From Paramecium octaurelia (taxonomy: Eukaryota; Ciliophora; Oligohymenophorea; Peniculida; Parameciidae): 64,000 nt of DNA. Location: contig CAJJDP010000019.1 in NCBI GenBank assembly GCA_905182995.1, positions 89,600 to 153,599 on the forward strand, read 5' to 3'. Position 1 is the first letter of the stretch. Each line of letters starts with the position of its first letter. Positions 47,722 to 59,440 of the stretch are shown here, piece by piece. The notes beneath the pieces were generated by a model. That model had not been told where the DNA came from. It saw only the letters and a list, made by a program, of their open reading frames with translations, and searched no databases. The position numbers and the translations under genes were made by a program.

Positions 47722-48042
47722 TCAGTTTTCTTGAAATAAACTGGAAGAGGTCTATCTTGTCCAACAATTCAAAGAGCTTTTAGATGGGGTTTCAACTTGA
47801 TGTTTTTCGATACTAGGTAATCGAGTTTTAATTTTTGCTTGTACTTTTTGTTGATAGTCTTTGGGATTTGTGAAATCACAAAAGGATTTTGTGGGCAATC
47901 TCTGTGGTTATGAAGATAGTCTTTGAGTAATTTTCATAGTCTTTGATGAAGGTTATATGATTCTTAAATAGGAATTTTAATCCAAATCAGGTATTCTGCG
48001 GTATTTAGAACTCCTGGATTATATTGCCTTTTTAACTCTCAT
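47722..48042 (-). CDS. Small basic protein, unknown (possibly first exon of a longer gene)
   Basis: Open from ATG 48042 (MRVKKAIQSRSSKYRRIPDL) to TGA 47722-47724, 106 residues. Ser/Lys/Arg/Gln-rich, with motifs such as TQRLSSQPQRLPTKSF and FCDFTNPKDYQQKVQAKI. Good composition and a clear start. The same frame continues as a protein-like sequence just past the TGA, so an intron may lie there. No domain recognised. Confidence 0.5.
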
Positions 48043-48511
48043 TTTTTAAACTTTTATTTAATAATACATTTATGAAGTGTTATTATTATCATAGTTGATT
48101 AAGGGAGAAAGCTTTATTTCTTTTTTTAAGTTGTTAAATTTATTTTGTTGAGAGACTATGTGAATGGGTTCAAAATGTGGAAAGTCTTGAGTCCTGTCAT
48201 TAATTTCGATATCACAAAACTAGTAGGAATGGAAAGATGCGTCTAAACTAAATTGCATGTTGGTCATTACGTAATTTAGTTAAAATATATTTATACAGAT
48301 TATGACTTTAATACTTAATTTATTTCAATTCTGTACTTTGAAGATTTATCAGTATGGCCATAACTATTGGATAGGTTGTGACCTTAGATGAACTAAATAT
48401 AGATTGATTTCAATTTAAAATTGGGATTAAATAAGTGATTATTAACTTACACTGTGCTCTGATAAATTAAGATCCTTTGTAGCTATATATATTTAATTTA
48501 TAATAATTAAT

Positions 48512-50201
48512 ATGAAACATGATTTTCTGAAGGAAAAGGAGCTAAAAATAATTGAGAAAATTGGTGAAGGGGCGTTTGGACAAGTGTACAAGGCCTCTTA
48601 CAAAGGGGAGGAAGTAGCAATAAAAGTAAATAAATGTGAAATGAATAGTGTATGCAAGGGGCATAATTATAGGAAACATCAATAATGGAAAGTCTTAAAC
48701 ACAAAAACATTATTAAATTTTACAAGGTTTCGATTGTTAGGATTAAATATAGTATTTTAAGCAGGGAAACAGTCAGTATTTGATCATGGAATATGCTGGG
48801 GGTGGTTCTCTGAGTGATTACATGAAACAAAGATTAGAGGAGGAAACAATAAGCGGCATCATGAAATCAATATTCACAGCGATAGAGTATCTCCATTCCA
48901 AATAGATTATCCACCGAGATATTAAACCAGGTATTCATTTGAATAGTATACATGATTAGATAATATCTTAATTAAAAATAGTGAAGATCTTTCGAGTGTT
49001 AAGATTGCTGACTTCGGCTTGAGTTATCAGTACATGCCTGAAATTCGTTATTATTAAACAGTTTCGTAATAATGTGGCACATTTATATTTATGGCACCTG
49101 AATAAATTTTAAATAAAGCATACAATAAAGCTGTTGATATGTGGTCATGTGGCGTAGTCTTGTTTATGCTGTTAAATCAAGGCAAGCATCCATTTTATCC
49201 TCGAATTTCAACCAAAAAGGAGTTCATCAATAGTTTTCCAGATCTTAAATATGAGCAACCCTTGCATGCATCACCATTGGCAAGAGATCTCCTCCAAAGA
49301 TTGTTGCAATACGACTAGGATTCTCGATATACAGCTGCTTAAGCATTGGTTCATCCTTGGATCACTCGACATTTTAATCATCCTATTCCAATGAGTGTTA
49401 AAGAATTTGGTACTTGCCAAGAATTAAAAAAGAAAGTATCATTTTTAATACAATTAGTTTTTTTAATACATCAAAGCTGTTTTATTTTTAAATCAAGTCC
49501 AACAGGATTCAATTAAACAGTCCCCAATTCAATCTAAGACTGATTTAGGAGAATTTAAGATATCAATTGTTGAGTTTGATGAAGACAATTATGAACAGGA
49601 ATGTGAAGATACCAACAGTCCTAAAAATCAATAATTCTTCAATAAATTATCAATACAAAGACCTAGCAAAATTTTAAAATCATTTCGGACACTCAATAAC
49701 ATCCCCTACAAAGGAAAACATTATTAATTGAATGCCATCCTCAATTAAACTAATGAATCACCAATCAGAGAATTAAAAAAAATCAAATTATAATAATAAT
49801 TCAGTGTTGATAATGAATAATTCATTGTTCCAATTGATCCAGAGTCTCCCAAAAAACATCTGAGAGGATCCTAATCAAATAAACTCCTTTTACCTGCACT
49901 TACTGAATCAACATAAGTATCCATCAGTCCTGTTAAACAAAAACAAAAACCTATTGTCAAACAAAACTCTTTCCGAAAATCAGAGACATCCTTCTTTATG
50001 GGTTTGAATAGAATGAATAATGACTCAGCCTTAGAGACAGGCACTTTCAGGAACAGAGTTGAAACCTATGACAGAACTCAAATTCCTCCCATCAATACAC
50101 AGAGGTTTTATGGAAGAAATACAATTACAAATCTAGTGACATCTCCTAAGAATAACATTGCTACATCAACCAATCTCCTTATCCCAAAGAAAATAATATG
50201 A
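48512..50201 (+). CDS. Ser/Thr protein kinase (CAMK-like) with long Ser-rich tail
   Basis: 529 residues after four introns (23, 26, 29 and 22 nt); exactly 530 codons. The kinase domain starts at residue 10: IGEGAFGQVYKASYKGEEVA, catalytic HRDIKPDNILIKN, IADFGLSYQY, MAPEQILNKAYNKAVDMWSC, and the late helix DSRYTAAQALVHPWITRHF. All catalytic residues are present, so it is a predicted active kinase. The second intron ends TTTAAG. The tail of about 220 residues is Gln/Ser/Pro-rich with many SP sites (SPIRELKK, ESPKKHLRGS, TSPKNN). No EF hand or membrane anchor. The tail suggests regulation by phosphorylation; the exact subfamily is unclear. Confidence 0.87.
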
Positions 50202-51735
50202 TAAAAGTTAAAATATGAATAAATCAAACCAAGCTTAATCTTAAGGTTCTTCTTTTGTATATCTAATTTCTATCATTCAATATTTCAGTCATATTTTGAC
50301 AATCCAAGGATCTATTTATTAATCCTATTTCCTTAAATTAATTGAAACTATTTTTACATTCGGCTTCTGTTGTCTCCCCCTTTCTGTGATTGCTTTTTAA
50401 GGACTGTTATATATCAAATGAACATATTTTTGGCTGTTTAATGAATTAGAATTCTTAATATTAATTGTATTTGATCGAAATATTAGATTGCACTACTTTT
50501 TATGATATTCTTAAGTATTCTAAACCCTTAATCTCCACAAATGATTTTGTTATTTCTATAACTGTTAGATTTAAGTTGACTCTTTTTAGATGCCAATCTA
50601 CATTTTTTTTCTTAGATTCATCGATTGTTTTTCATAAGTAGGACGATTAGTCAATTATATTTTAAATTTAGGAATTGAATTATCATAGAATCCTGCCTTT
50701 AATTGCTAAGAAATCATTTTTTTTATATTGTTATCTTAAAATTATTTTTCAGTAGTTGTTTTTCGTAAGTTAATTAAAGATCAAATTACATTTCCCCAAC
50801 AATCTAAATGTAAAATAATGAACCTACTTAGCCTGATAGAATTACATTAAATTATTTATCTAATAAATGTTATTCAAACCTAAATTCTACAACTTATTTA
50901 ATAATATTGTAATTATCATGATTTCTTATTCTCATTGATTACTTTGCATACACATTTTAATTAAGAAATATTTTAAGTAACGGATTTCAATTCTAAAATG
51001 AGATATCATAATAGATATCAATAAGTGATTTTAATCAACTTACTAATTAATATACAAAACTAAATCGAATCTCAATAACATAGTTCCTAATCCTTATTCA
51101 CACTATCTTGTAATGCCTATTTAATTATTTATTTAATAATTATCAATAGATAAAATAGTTATCAAACCTTTAATGGATATATTAGTCATATCATGATAAT
51201 CAGTTAGTTAGCTTAATATGTTTAACTTTATTTCTAGCTTACATTAACTCAATCCATCATTAGTATTAATTTATTTAGTAAATTTAAATCGATTAATAAG
51301 AATTTAGTCATATTAATTATAGGATGCACTAAATTCTTAGATTAAATCAACAAAATAACTTTATTTAATAGATATAAATAATGATACTAAATACTTTCGA
51401 GTTAGTTTTTATATTAAACACTAATTAGATTTTGTCATTATAGTTTCAAACTAATTAAAATAAACTTACAATCCAATGTCTTCCAAGTTTTTCAGAAATA
51501 ATAATATGGTTTTATTATTATAATAATTTTTTTAGTCAGAAATGGAAGTTGCAATCTCAACTTAAATATTTCTGAGAAACACAATACATAAAATCTAAAT
51601 TATATTGAATAATTTTAATAAACTTCATTGAATACAGAATTCTAATACAATTTAATAAGAAATAGAAGGTTTGTGATGAGATCAAGAGCAAGATAAAATG
51701 ATTAAATATTTTAATATTTGTTATAATTAAATAAA
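50202..51735. other. Long intergenic region, no gene seen
   Basis: 1.5 kb of AT-rich sequence between convergent genes. No convincing frame, repeat or RNA structure. Confidence 0.55.
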
Positions 51736-52901
51736 TCAATAAAGGTTAAGTCTTTTCATCTCTTCTTCGATAATAATTTATGCTTCATTATTCTTTGCTT
51801 TGATTTGGTTGATTTCGATCAAAATTAATTGTTTCAAATTGTTTAGGGTAATAGAATCATCATTTTCAAAATCGCATTCTAGATTACCAGCAAATGTGAT
51901 TTCTTCTGCTTGGTTTCTAATTGACTCGAAAAAAGGGTGTTCTAAACACTAATGTAAGATAATGCATACTTTTTAAGCGGTTATTCTATTTTTTGGGTTG
52001 ATTTCAAGCATCTAATCAAGTAGATCTCTGGCTTTGGGATCTGGATACGGAACACTGTTTGATGCAGGTTTTTTTGGTTTGGGTGGTAAGGTTTATAGAA
52101 AGGAATGGGCATTTTCGTTGGTAACAAATTGATTAAGTTCTTCGTCAGAGGGTTTGCCTAAGATATTAAAGAACATCTTAATCATCTGTATGTAATTTGG
52201 AGCATTGAAGAGAGTTTTGCGACTCATAAGTTCAGCGAAAGTGCATCCCAAAGACCAGATATCCACTGGTTTTGAATATTATTAACTAGATAACATGATT
52301 TCAGGGGCTCTGTAATATCGAGTGACGACGTATTCAGTCATATTCTCTTCGAATTAGTCGTGAAGTTCATCGTACTTTCTAGCAAAGCCAAAATCACAAT
52401 AGCAAACTTCACATTTTTCATTTGCCAATATATTTCCAGGTTTGATATCTCTATGAATGGAACCAGAGGAATGCAAGTAGTAGAGTCCCTTGCAGAGTTG
52501 ATACATGATAAATTAGACTTGAGTGACAGTCAATTCCTGACTGCTTTTAATTATTTTATCGAGGTCAACTGGAAAGTAGGGACTTACTATATAAATATCT
52601 CCAAATCGATCAGTCTTTTTGTCGTAAATAATGTCATATATTTTGAGAATATTTTGATGATTCATTGATCTTTGGATTTTGATTTCCCTTAGGATTCTTT
52701 TTGCATCAATGACATCTTCGATTTAATTGAGTTTCTTGATAGCCACCTATGCATATAGGAGTATGATTAAACTTTCATATTCTAGTTTTATTGATCAAAA
52801 CTCAGAACCACTGAACCATAGGCACCTGTACCAACCAGTTTTATCAACCTATATCTTTCACCACAATTGAATGGGATTCCTCCAAAGAGATTGCTCTTCA
52901 T
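51736..52901 (-). CDS. MAP kinase (TEY type)
   Basis: 372 residues after two introns (26 nt GTTTAATC...GCATAG, 21 nt GTATGC...CATTAG); exactly 373 codons. All kinase landmarks are present: [33 protein letters not shown] and [12 protein letters not shown]. The activation loop reads [15 protein letters not shown], the TEY dual-phosphorylation motif of ERK-type MAP kinases, followed by [14 protein letters not shown] and the MAPK insert with LEHPFF. A C-terminal helix of about 50 residues is acidic. Predicted active MAP kinase in a phosphorylation cascade; the upstream kinase is not visible here. Confidence 0.92.
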
Positions 52902-52938
52902 TCTTGCTTTGTTATTATTTATTTATTTATTATTCAAA

Positions 52939-53226
52939 ATGTAAAGAGTGTTTTCATAAATGGGGAGATTTGCAATTCCTTATCCCAGATTGATGTCATC
53001 ATCTACCTTATATTCGCCATAGGTCTATTTACAGGCTCTGCGTATTCAGAGACACCAGATACCTCAGAGTTAGATTTTTGCATCAAACTCAAAAGATCCT
53101 ATAATCAATCATTACTGTGAGCAATCGATTGCAGTTTTGGATTGTCTGAGCAAGAAAAAGAAAAGAGCAAGGAAGAAGCAAACAAGGAGAAAGGGCAATA
53201 AAATTATCAATGCTAGAAATAGATGA
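52939..53226 (+). CDS. Small basic protein, unknown
   Basis: 95 residues from ATG 52939 (MQRVFSQMGRFAIPYPRLMS), or 88 from the second in-frame ATG at 52960, to TGA 53224-53226. The frame is uninterrupted. The C-terminus is strongly basic (SKKKKRARKKQTRRKGNK), suggesting nucleic-acid binding or a nuclear signal. One CX8C pair (HYCEQSIAVLDCL) is present but no second pair, so the twin CX9C mitochondrial families do not fit. It shares its upstream region divergently with the MAP kinase, 37 bases away. Confidence 0.6.
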
Positions 53227-53261
53227 GCTATCATAATAATATTACAAATATAAATATTTAA

Positions 53262-54392
53262 ATGGGTTAGTGTAAATGTGCTACATAATGTTGTTAAAAG
53301 GATGAATTAACATCATAAAAAATATCGACCAGATCCATTCAAGTTTCCATCAAGCATCACAAACCTCAGAAAGATTAGAACTCAGATAAAATAGATGCCC
53401 TTATTAACAATGATTTTGACTCAGCCATTATGAAGAATTCAATGCGCAGCAAAGTCTCCAACCAAGAGATCTCCTAAAATTTGATGACAACCCAACATCC
53501 CATACCCTAACAAGTTATCGACACCAATCAAACGAAAGAGCGTAAATTGCTTCCAGTACTTTTTCAACTTAACTAGATTATGCTAATGCCAAATGGAACC
53601 AAATATGAAGGACAATGGCTCAATGGTATGAGAGATGGCTATGGAAAATAGTTATGGCCAGATGGATCAATTTATGAAGGGTAATGGAAACAAGATAAAT
53701 CAAATGGATAAGTAAGCGACTTTTAAAATCAAGGGAAAACTAATTCATGCTGACGGAGACATCTATGATGGAGAATGGGTAGATGATGCAGCTTGCGGTA
53801 AAGGAACTTATGTGCATTTTAATGGAGCCAGATACGAAGGGGAATGGCTTAACGACAACCAACATGGTTATGGTATCGAAGTCTGGCCTGATGGAGCAAA
53901 GTACGAAGGTCAGTATTAATTTGGTAAAAAGAATGGACAAGGACAATTAACCTTTGTTGATTCTGCTAGTTATGAAGGTAAAATTCACTTGTAAAGGAAA
54001 GGTAATTTCATTGACAACGAGATTTCTGGATTTGGGGTTTACAAATGGCCAGATGGAAGAGAATATGTTGGGAATTGGTTAGATAACAAAATGCATGGAG
54101 AAGGCACTCTTAAATGGCCAGATGGAAAATGCTACAAAGGAGTATCTTCTATCTTTTATTAAAGAATTATCAATAAGATAAAAAACAAGGTAGAGGTGTG
54201 TTCTATTTTGGAGATGGTAGAAAATATGCAGGAACTTGGATTAATGGGAAATAATCTGGTGTTGGAATATATTATCAGAGTGAAAAATAATACAGAATTG
54301 GAATGTGGCAAAATGGGTAGAGAGTAAAATGGCTCAATGATGAAGAAGTGGAAGGTAAAAAAGACTTAATCACTCAACTCTTAGAGTTGTGA
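53262..54392 (+). CDS. MORN repeat protein with lipidation-like N-terminus
   Basis: 353 residues after three introns (22, 24 and 23 nt); exactly 354 codons. All three introns end AAG. The start MGQCKCATQCCQ fits myristoylation with palmitoylation. After an unstructured leader of about 110 residues there are about nine MORN units in a row, such as [37 protein letters not shown] and [17 protein letters not shown]. No kinase or other enzyme domain is attached. MORN proteins often organise membranes or ciliary basal structures; the role here is not known. Confidence 0.87.
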
Positions 54393-54436
54393 ATTATATA
54401 ACTACATTTAATATTTAATATATTATTATAACAGTC

Positions 54437-55617
54437 ATGTCAAAGGGATATCAAGCTTCAGTCACTTCTTTAGGATAGATAACTTAATAATAATAGGCCA
54501 ACAATCCAATAGTTGAAACAAAATTGGCCTCCAGTATTTTATAAGCACCTAAAATTCTTGAGTATTGCAATGAATTTAACACTCACAACATCCCAAGAGT
54601 ATTGTTTATTTGAATTGCGTTTAGATTAATTGCTACAATCATTAAGGATATAATTATACGAACTTCTGTTAACTTGAAGGATGCTGTTTCCCATTATGTC
54701 CTGAATGTATTCCTTAACATGTGCAGGAGCATTTTGAATCGTAGTCCAAACCTAAATTGGATAGTCTGGAAAATGTCTTAAATAAAATACAATTGACAGT
54801 GCATAATGAAGGTACCTTTAGAAAATATATGTACAAGCTAACAAATTGGCAACTTGCTTTTAGAATATTACTAATTCTGTAATAATGGCAGACCAAATGA
54901 ATATGTAATGCATAAAACTATTAAATGAGAAGAAGGAGAGGATCATTAAGATCATTGAATAATATTTCAATTCATTGCTAATTGATGTCCAAGGAAAGCA
55001 TACAAAAAATATTGAAAATTATAAACGAGATGCTCAATTCTTCAAATAGGTAATTCAAGATAGATGGAATTCTCATGTTGAATTGTTAGAAAATTTAAAG
55101 AATCAGGATTGCATGAGACCACTAATACGATTTTTGAAATCCAAGACTTTAGAGGAAAATGAACAATATTTTCTACAAACACAAGAATTCACAGAACGAT
55201 ATGCTCTTCATTAAACCAAAGTCAGCTTTGATTCTGAGAAATCGTACGATATTTACACATATATCTAGTTCTTAATTAGGAGGATTTATTTCAGAGTTTC
55301 TGAAAGTAGTTAATTATGATCTACCAGAATACTTGAATATTCACAAGTTGGCACCCCCAGAAATAACTACTTAGAAATCTAATGCTGGATCAACTATAAA
55401 TAGTAAAGCATCAATAAGATAATCTGAACAGAAGATTTCATAAAGTCAAATAAAAGGTGGACTTGAGATTTCATAGCAAGCATAATACATAAATCAATCG
55501 CCTAGCTCCAAAAATTACTTGCAATAAAGTTAACAATAGTTTGGATCGCAGAGACAGATGAGACATAATTATGGGGAATATCCAAGTTTGAGTAATTTTG
55601 GATCAAGAAAAAATTGA
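54437..55617 (+). CDS. B-box-like zinc finger with coiled coil
   Basis: 367 residues after three introns (26, 26 and 25 nt); exactly 368 codons. The second intron ends ACAAG. Residues about 57-90 form a B-box-like zinc site: CYNHQGYNYTNFCQLEGC, then CPECIPQHVQEHF. A long coiled coil follows (LLNEKKERIIKIIEQYFNSL, TKNIENYKRDAQFFKQVI), and a Gln/Ser-rich tail ends GSRKN. Layout like the N-terminal half of TRIM proteins but without a RING, and like the first gene of this window without its TPRs. Scaffold role inferred. Confidence 0.83.
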
Positions 55618-55662
55618 CTAATCTATAATATCTATGTATAAATATAGTATGAATTATATAAA

Positions 55663-56364
55663 TCAATATAAGGAGAACTTAAAAGTATGTGATGATGTTT
55701 TTAATCTCTCTTATATATTTTAATTAATTGGCTTATTGAATTACACTTGTAATGATGTACTTTTAGAATGGATACTTGATTTTGTCTTTTTTTCCAAATC
55801 CTGATACTTTGATTTCCATATTGTGATTTCTTATTCTAAAGTCTTGTTCTCCTATTTCAACTTTGAATGACTTAAGTGTAATTAATTGTATGCAGCCAAT
55901 AACAACTCAATTTACATGATCTCCTTTGATTTTGAGATGTTGGCTGTTGAAGATTGTTTCAATTGCTTAGATAATTTCTCAACCAGTATTTGCTTATTGA
56001 TCTTTTGGTTTTGTTAGTTTTACAGCTTGAGATGAATTAGTTAAAATTTACAATCTTACAATTTCGATCTAGGGGTAGACATTTAATCACTAGTAAATTC
56101 AGAATTAAAGTTTGTTTTATCCCTTATTATTGGGATTGAGAACTTTTTGTTGCTCTTTGATGTAAGAGGAGGTTTAGCTTGAATTCTCTAAGATATCTGG
56201 GTTTCGAATTGTATAGAATCGTTTAACTTCGGTTTCACACTACTTTTCAAACTGTGTGTAAAACTGAAAGAGAGATCGCTGATATTCTGATCTATCGGTT
56301 CTGTTTTATATTGTTTACTAATACTTTGGGGCAGAAATTCCTTAATTTCACTACGAGTAATCAT
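55663..56364 (-). CDS. Coiled-coil protein, unknown
   Basis: Intronless, 233 residues, ATG 56364 (MITRSEIKEFLPQSISKQYK) to TGA 55663-55665. A Ser/Thr-rich first half (SDLSFSFTHSLKSSVKPKLN) leads to a coiled coil in the second half (LLLAAYNQLHLSHSKLKQEN, KTLEQEITIWKSKYQDLEKK). No catalytic motif or membrane span. The next gene upstream on this strand ends 29 bases away; both are coiled-coil proteins. Confidence 0.7.
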
Positions 56365-56393
56365 TATAAATATAATTATATAAATAGACGAAC

Positions 56394-57189
56394 TCAATTG
56401 ATAGTTTTTATTACAATTTTCTAAGGGTTTAATTTGATCGCCTCCTAAATCACTCCATTGTAAGGGTTGTCCTACGATAGTGCCATGGTTTTAAATTCCG
56501 AGAATGATCTCTTCCTTTAGTAAACCTCCTATTATAACTATTAGTAATCCTCTTATTTATTAATCATATGTATTACATAATAATTAATTATATTTTAACT
56601 CATATTCCCCAATGATCTTATTCTGCTTAATGATTTGGCCTTAGGCCAATTCCAAGTCCTCCTATTTCTATTAAAGAATATTATTCAGAAACTATATTGA
56701 GGATGAATACTGATTCTTTTTCTAAACATCCCAGTCCTTATCCTTAATTAATTCGTCGTACAATTTTTTTAACGATTAATATTTTATATTGCTAGGGTCA
56801 TTAAATTGGAACGACTGTTGCTTGGTACTAAAATGTATATTAGTCTCCTCCAGTATTGATCTCGAATGACTTTGAGGAATAAATTATATGCTTTGAATCT
56901 ATAACTAATTGAATTTCTCTTGCAATTCTAATTTCTCCTATTCCAATCTACACCTTAAAACAAATAATCAATACGAATTTATAAGACTCCTAAGTCTACT
57001 ATTTTCATCTTACAACTCTTTGTACATTTTCAGAATCATTTATTCATTCTCTTTAATCTTCGCAATATAAGCTTATTAATGGTTCACCTGCTACACCCTT
57101 TGCTCAATTTAGTGATCCTGTAACTTAGTATTGCTTTTGTTCCTATCTTTTGGAGATCGACTTTTATTGCATCGACAACAATGTAGCAT
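56394..57189 (-). CDS. Coiled-coil protein with Cys-rich N-terminus
   Basis: 249 residues after two introns (21 nt GTATTGATTA...TTTTAAG and 25 nt GTAATACATA...AATAAG, both ending AAG); exactly 250 codons. Starts MLHCCRCNKSRSPKDRNK, a Cys cluster near the N-terminus suitable for palmitoylation, followed by coiled coil (EQRVQQVNHQQAYIAKIKEN, KMYKELQDENSRLRSL, DVQKKNQYSSSIQFLNNI). It ends with RSFSEFKTMALSQDNPYNG. Unknown function. The start sits just after the previous gene, whose frame runs into it. Confidence 0.72.
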
Positions 57190-57199
57190 CAATAGACTT

Positions 57200-57956
57200 T
57201 ATGTAATTTTAATAATTATAATTAAAACCAACATTTAAATGATTGGAGTAAAATTGAACGAAAAGTCCTCCCCTACAATATAACCCAAAATCCAATTTAT
57301 CATTGATTATGTAAAATAAACTTCATCATCAAAGACAAATAAAATAGGCCAATTATTTTACTAAATAATTCATCATTTTTTAAATATAATAATTTTAAAA
57401 CATAAGTTTGTTATTTAAACATGCAGAACCAAATTTAAGCAAGTCCATCATAATCAAATGTTTCACAATGAGTAGACACATGATCAAAGATCAATCTTTC
57501 CTATATAGCAATATCTCTATATAATTTCAACAATTTCCTCTACCATTTTTGGGTCTTGATAAAATTGATAATTTATCCAATCTAAAATGCATCGTATATC
57601 TACTCTTTTTTCTTTCACAATATAACAAGTTTAGATCTTTCAATTCTAGATTGTTGGGTTAATTTTCTTTTAGTTTATGAACGATAATATTTAGTTTCTA
57701 GAACAATCCCAGTAAAGCATGGGCTGAGAGTTCTAGGTTAATATAAATTTCAAATGGGATTACTTGTGACTAAAGACATTGACTAATATTCAAAATTGAA
57801 TCAAAAGGTTGCTTAGTCATTTACCTTAATAATAGCATATTTTTGATACCAAGGAAGTCTAGATAACGATTATTCCTCTTTCTTAATTAAAACATGGTTG
57901 TTGTTATTAACTACTTTAGTCTTAATTAATTCTGGTTAACTTTTGTTGTCATTCAT
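57200..57956 (-). CDS. Unknown protein, several introns, 3' end uncertain
   Basis: From ATG 57956 (MNDNKSQPELIKTKVVNNNN) a multi-intron gene with short introns ending AAG (25 nt and 22 nt), then a 31-nt intron ending TATATAG and a possible 41-nt one. Pieces read VIPFEIYINLELSAHALLGL, IRCILDWINYQFYQDPKMVE, HVSTHCETFDYDGLAQIW and PILFVFDDEVYFTQS. The final frame remains open into the next gene, so the stop is not found. Looks like a folded soluble protein; no family recognised. Confidence 0.55.
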
Positions 57957-58054
57957 AATTAATTACAATACAAAATTTAAAATAATTTTTGATTTGCAAG
58001 CCATTTTTTAACAAATTCAAAGGACGCATTTATAAAATATCTAGCATTTATATA

Positions 58055-59439
58055 TTTTTATTCATTTATCATTTTGCTTATTATACTACCGATTCTTAAT
58101 TGACTATTGAATTTCATTAGCTATGTCTTTATTTCTTTAGTGATATCCAGAAAAGGTTTCAATAAAATCCAAAATAATCATTTCTATAAAGAATTCACGA
58201 TTTAGGACATATGAAATTGAAGCATTCAAGCTCTTTAATTCCATTAATTGGCAATATATTCTAAGCTTTATTAATTATATATTTTGGTTTTTAAAACATC
58301 AAGCCAATTCGTTGATTAATATGATATTTTTAAAGTATTTCATTTAGGATTCTGGTCGAAGTCACTTAATTTTTCTCGGAACTTTCTATTTTTGTATATA
58401 TATATAGTGAAATGCAAAATTAAGAGGAGTTAAAAAAAATCATTAGTGTCTTTTGATTACATCAAAATACTCATAGTGGTTTATTATTTTTTCCCCTTGC
58501 CTAATTTAGACATATAATTTAGGGTCATTCTTTATAGAATTATAACTAGCCCTTTTTTACTATGACTCTTCGTTCAAATTAATTTCCTTTTTCTTATAAC
58601 AATGAAGTATAGTTTTAGCAGTAGCATAGTTAATATTAAGGTCTTTGGCTATCTGAAATTTTTAGAAAATCTTACTTTCTTAATTTTGCATTTTTATTTC
58701 AGTACAGTTTGAACCAATTAAGTTTTCTTTGCTTTTGAGATATGACAGTAAACTCGTTTTGCAGTAATATCTACCATTTTATCACACATTTTCATAGACC
58801 TCGTTTTCACCCCAGCAACATTCTCTTGACTATTCATTAGGATTTAATTTTTATTAAAAATGTAATTAAAATGCCATGAGATTTAAATTAATCGTAGAAT
58901 CTATGGACTAAATGAATAATAAAATTTGGATTTAATATGCAAAATGTCACGTAAATGTTTATTGATGAAGTTTTGTGAGTAGCCATCGATTGAAATTAGA
59001 TTGAGATCAATTTTGTTATCGGTTTATGTGATTACTGTAGATCAAAATTAGCCAAGTTAAATGACCAAAATGGACAAATAATTATTGATGGCTGAATCTG
59101 TTGGGATGAATTTGTTATTTTATTTTGGAATCATATTATCTAATAAATGATGACACATTATTAATTTTGCTCTATGGATTGGTTTGTCAGTATTTTAACT
59201 AATTAATAATTTAGACAATAAATTGAGATCAGAAAATTATTAAATAATATCAACATAATTAAGCTTTTAATTCAATGTGTTAATATTCGATATCCTAGTG
59301 CAAATACCAAACAATATTAATTACACTAATATTTGATGCAATTATATAATTTCAGATTTAACGACTAATGAATTTCTTAACCGACCTTAGAATATAATAG
59401 ATATCAATAATATTTAATAAAGTACTAAATTATAAAAAC
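58055..59439. repeat. Second 1385-bp exact direct repeat, copy 1
   Basis: Bases 58055-59439 recur at 59441-60825 with one N at 59440 between. The length, 1385 bp, is identical to the repeat around 13776. Best explained as an unmerged overlap at a scaffold join. Confidence 0.93.
58440..58837 (-). CDS. Small helix-turn-helix protein (transposase-like DNA-binding domain)
   Basis: 124 residues after one 23-nt intron (GTAAGATT...TTTCAG); exactly 125 codons. Start MNSQENVAGVKTRSMKMCDK. The core at about residues 45-80 is KCKIKKIAKDLNINYATAKT followed by ILHCYKKKEI, a clear helix-turn-helix with the NYATAKTI turn seen in ciliate HTH proteins and in Tc1/pogo-type transposase N-termini. No DDE catalytic domain follows, so it is either a stand-alone DNA-binding protein or the remnant of a transposase. 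A second identical copy is at 59826-60223 only because of the assembly repeat. Confidence 0.72.
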
Positions 59440-59440
59440 N
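59440..59440. other. Single-N assembly gap
   Basis: Ambiguous base between two identical 1385-bp blocks, as at 13776. Confidence 0.98.
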
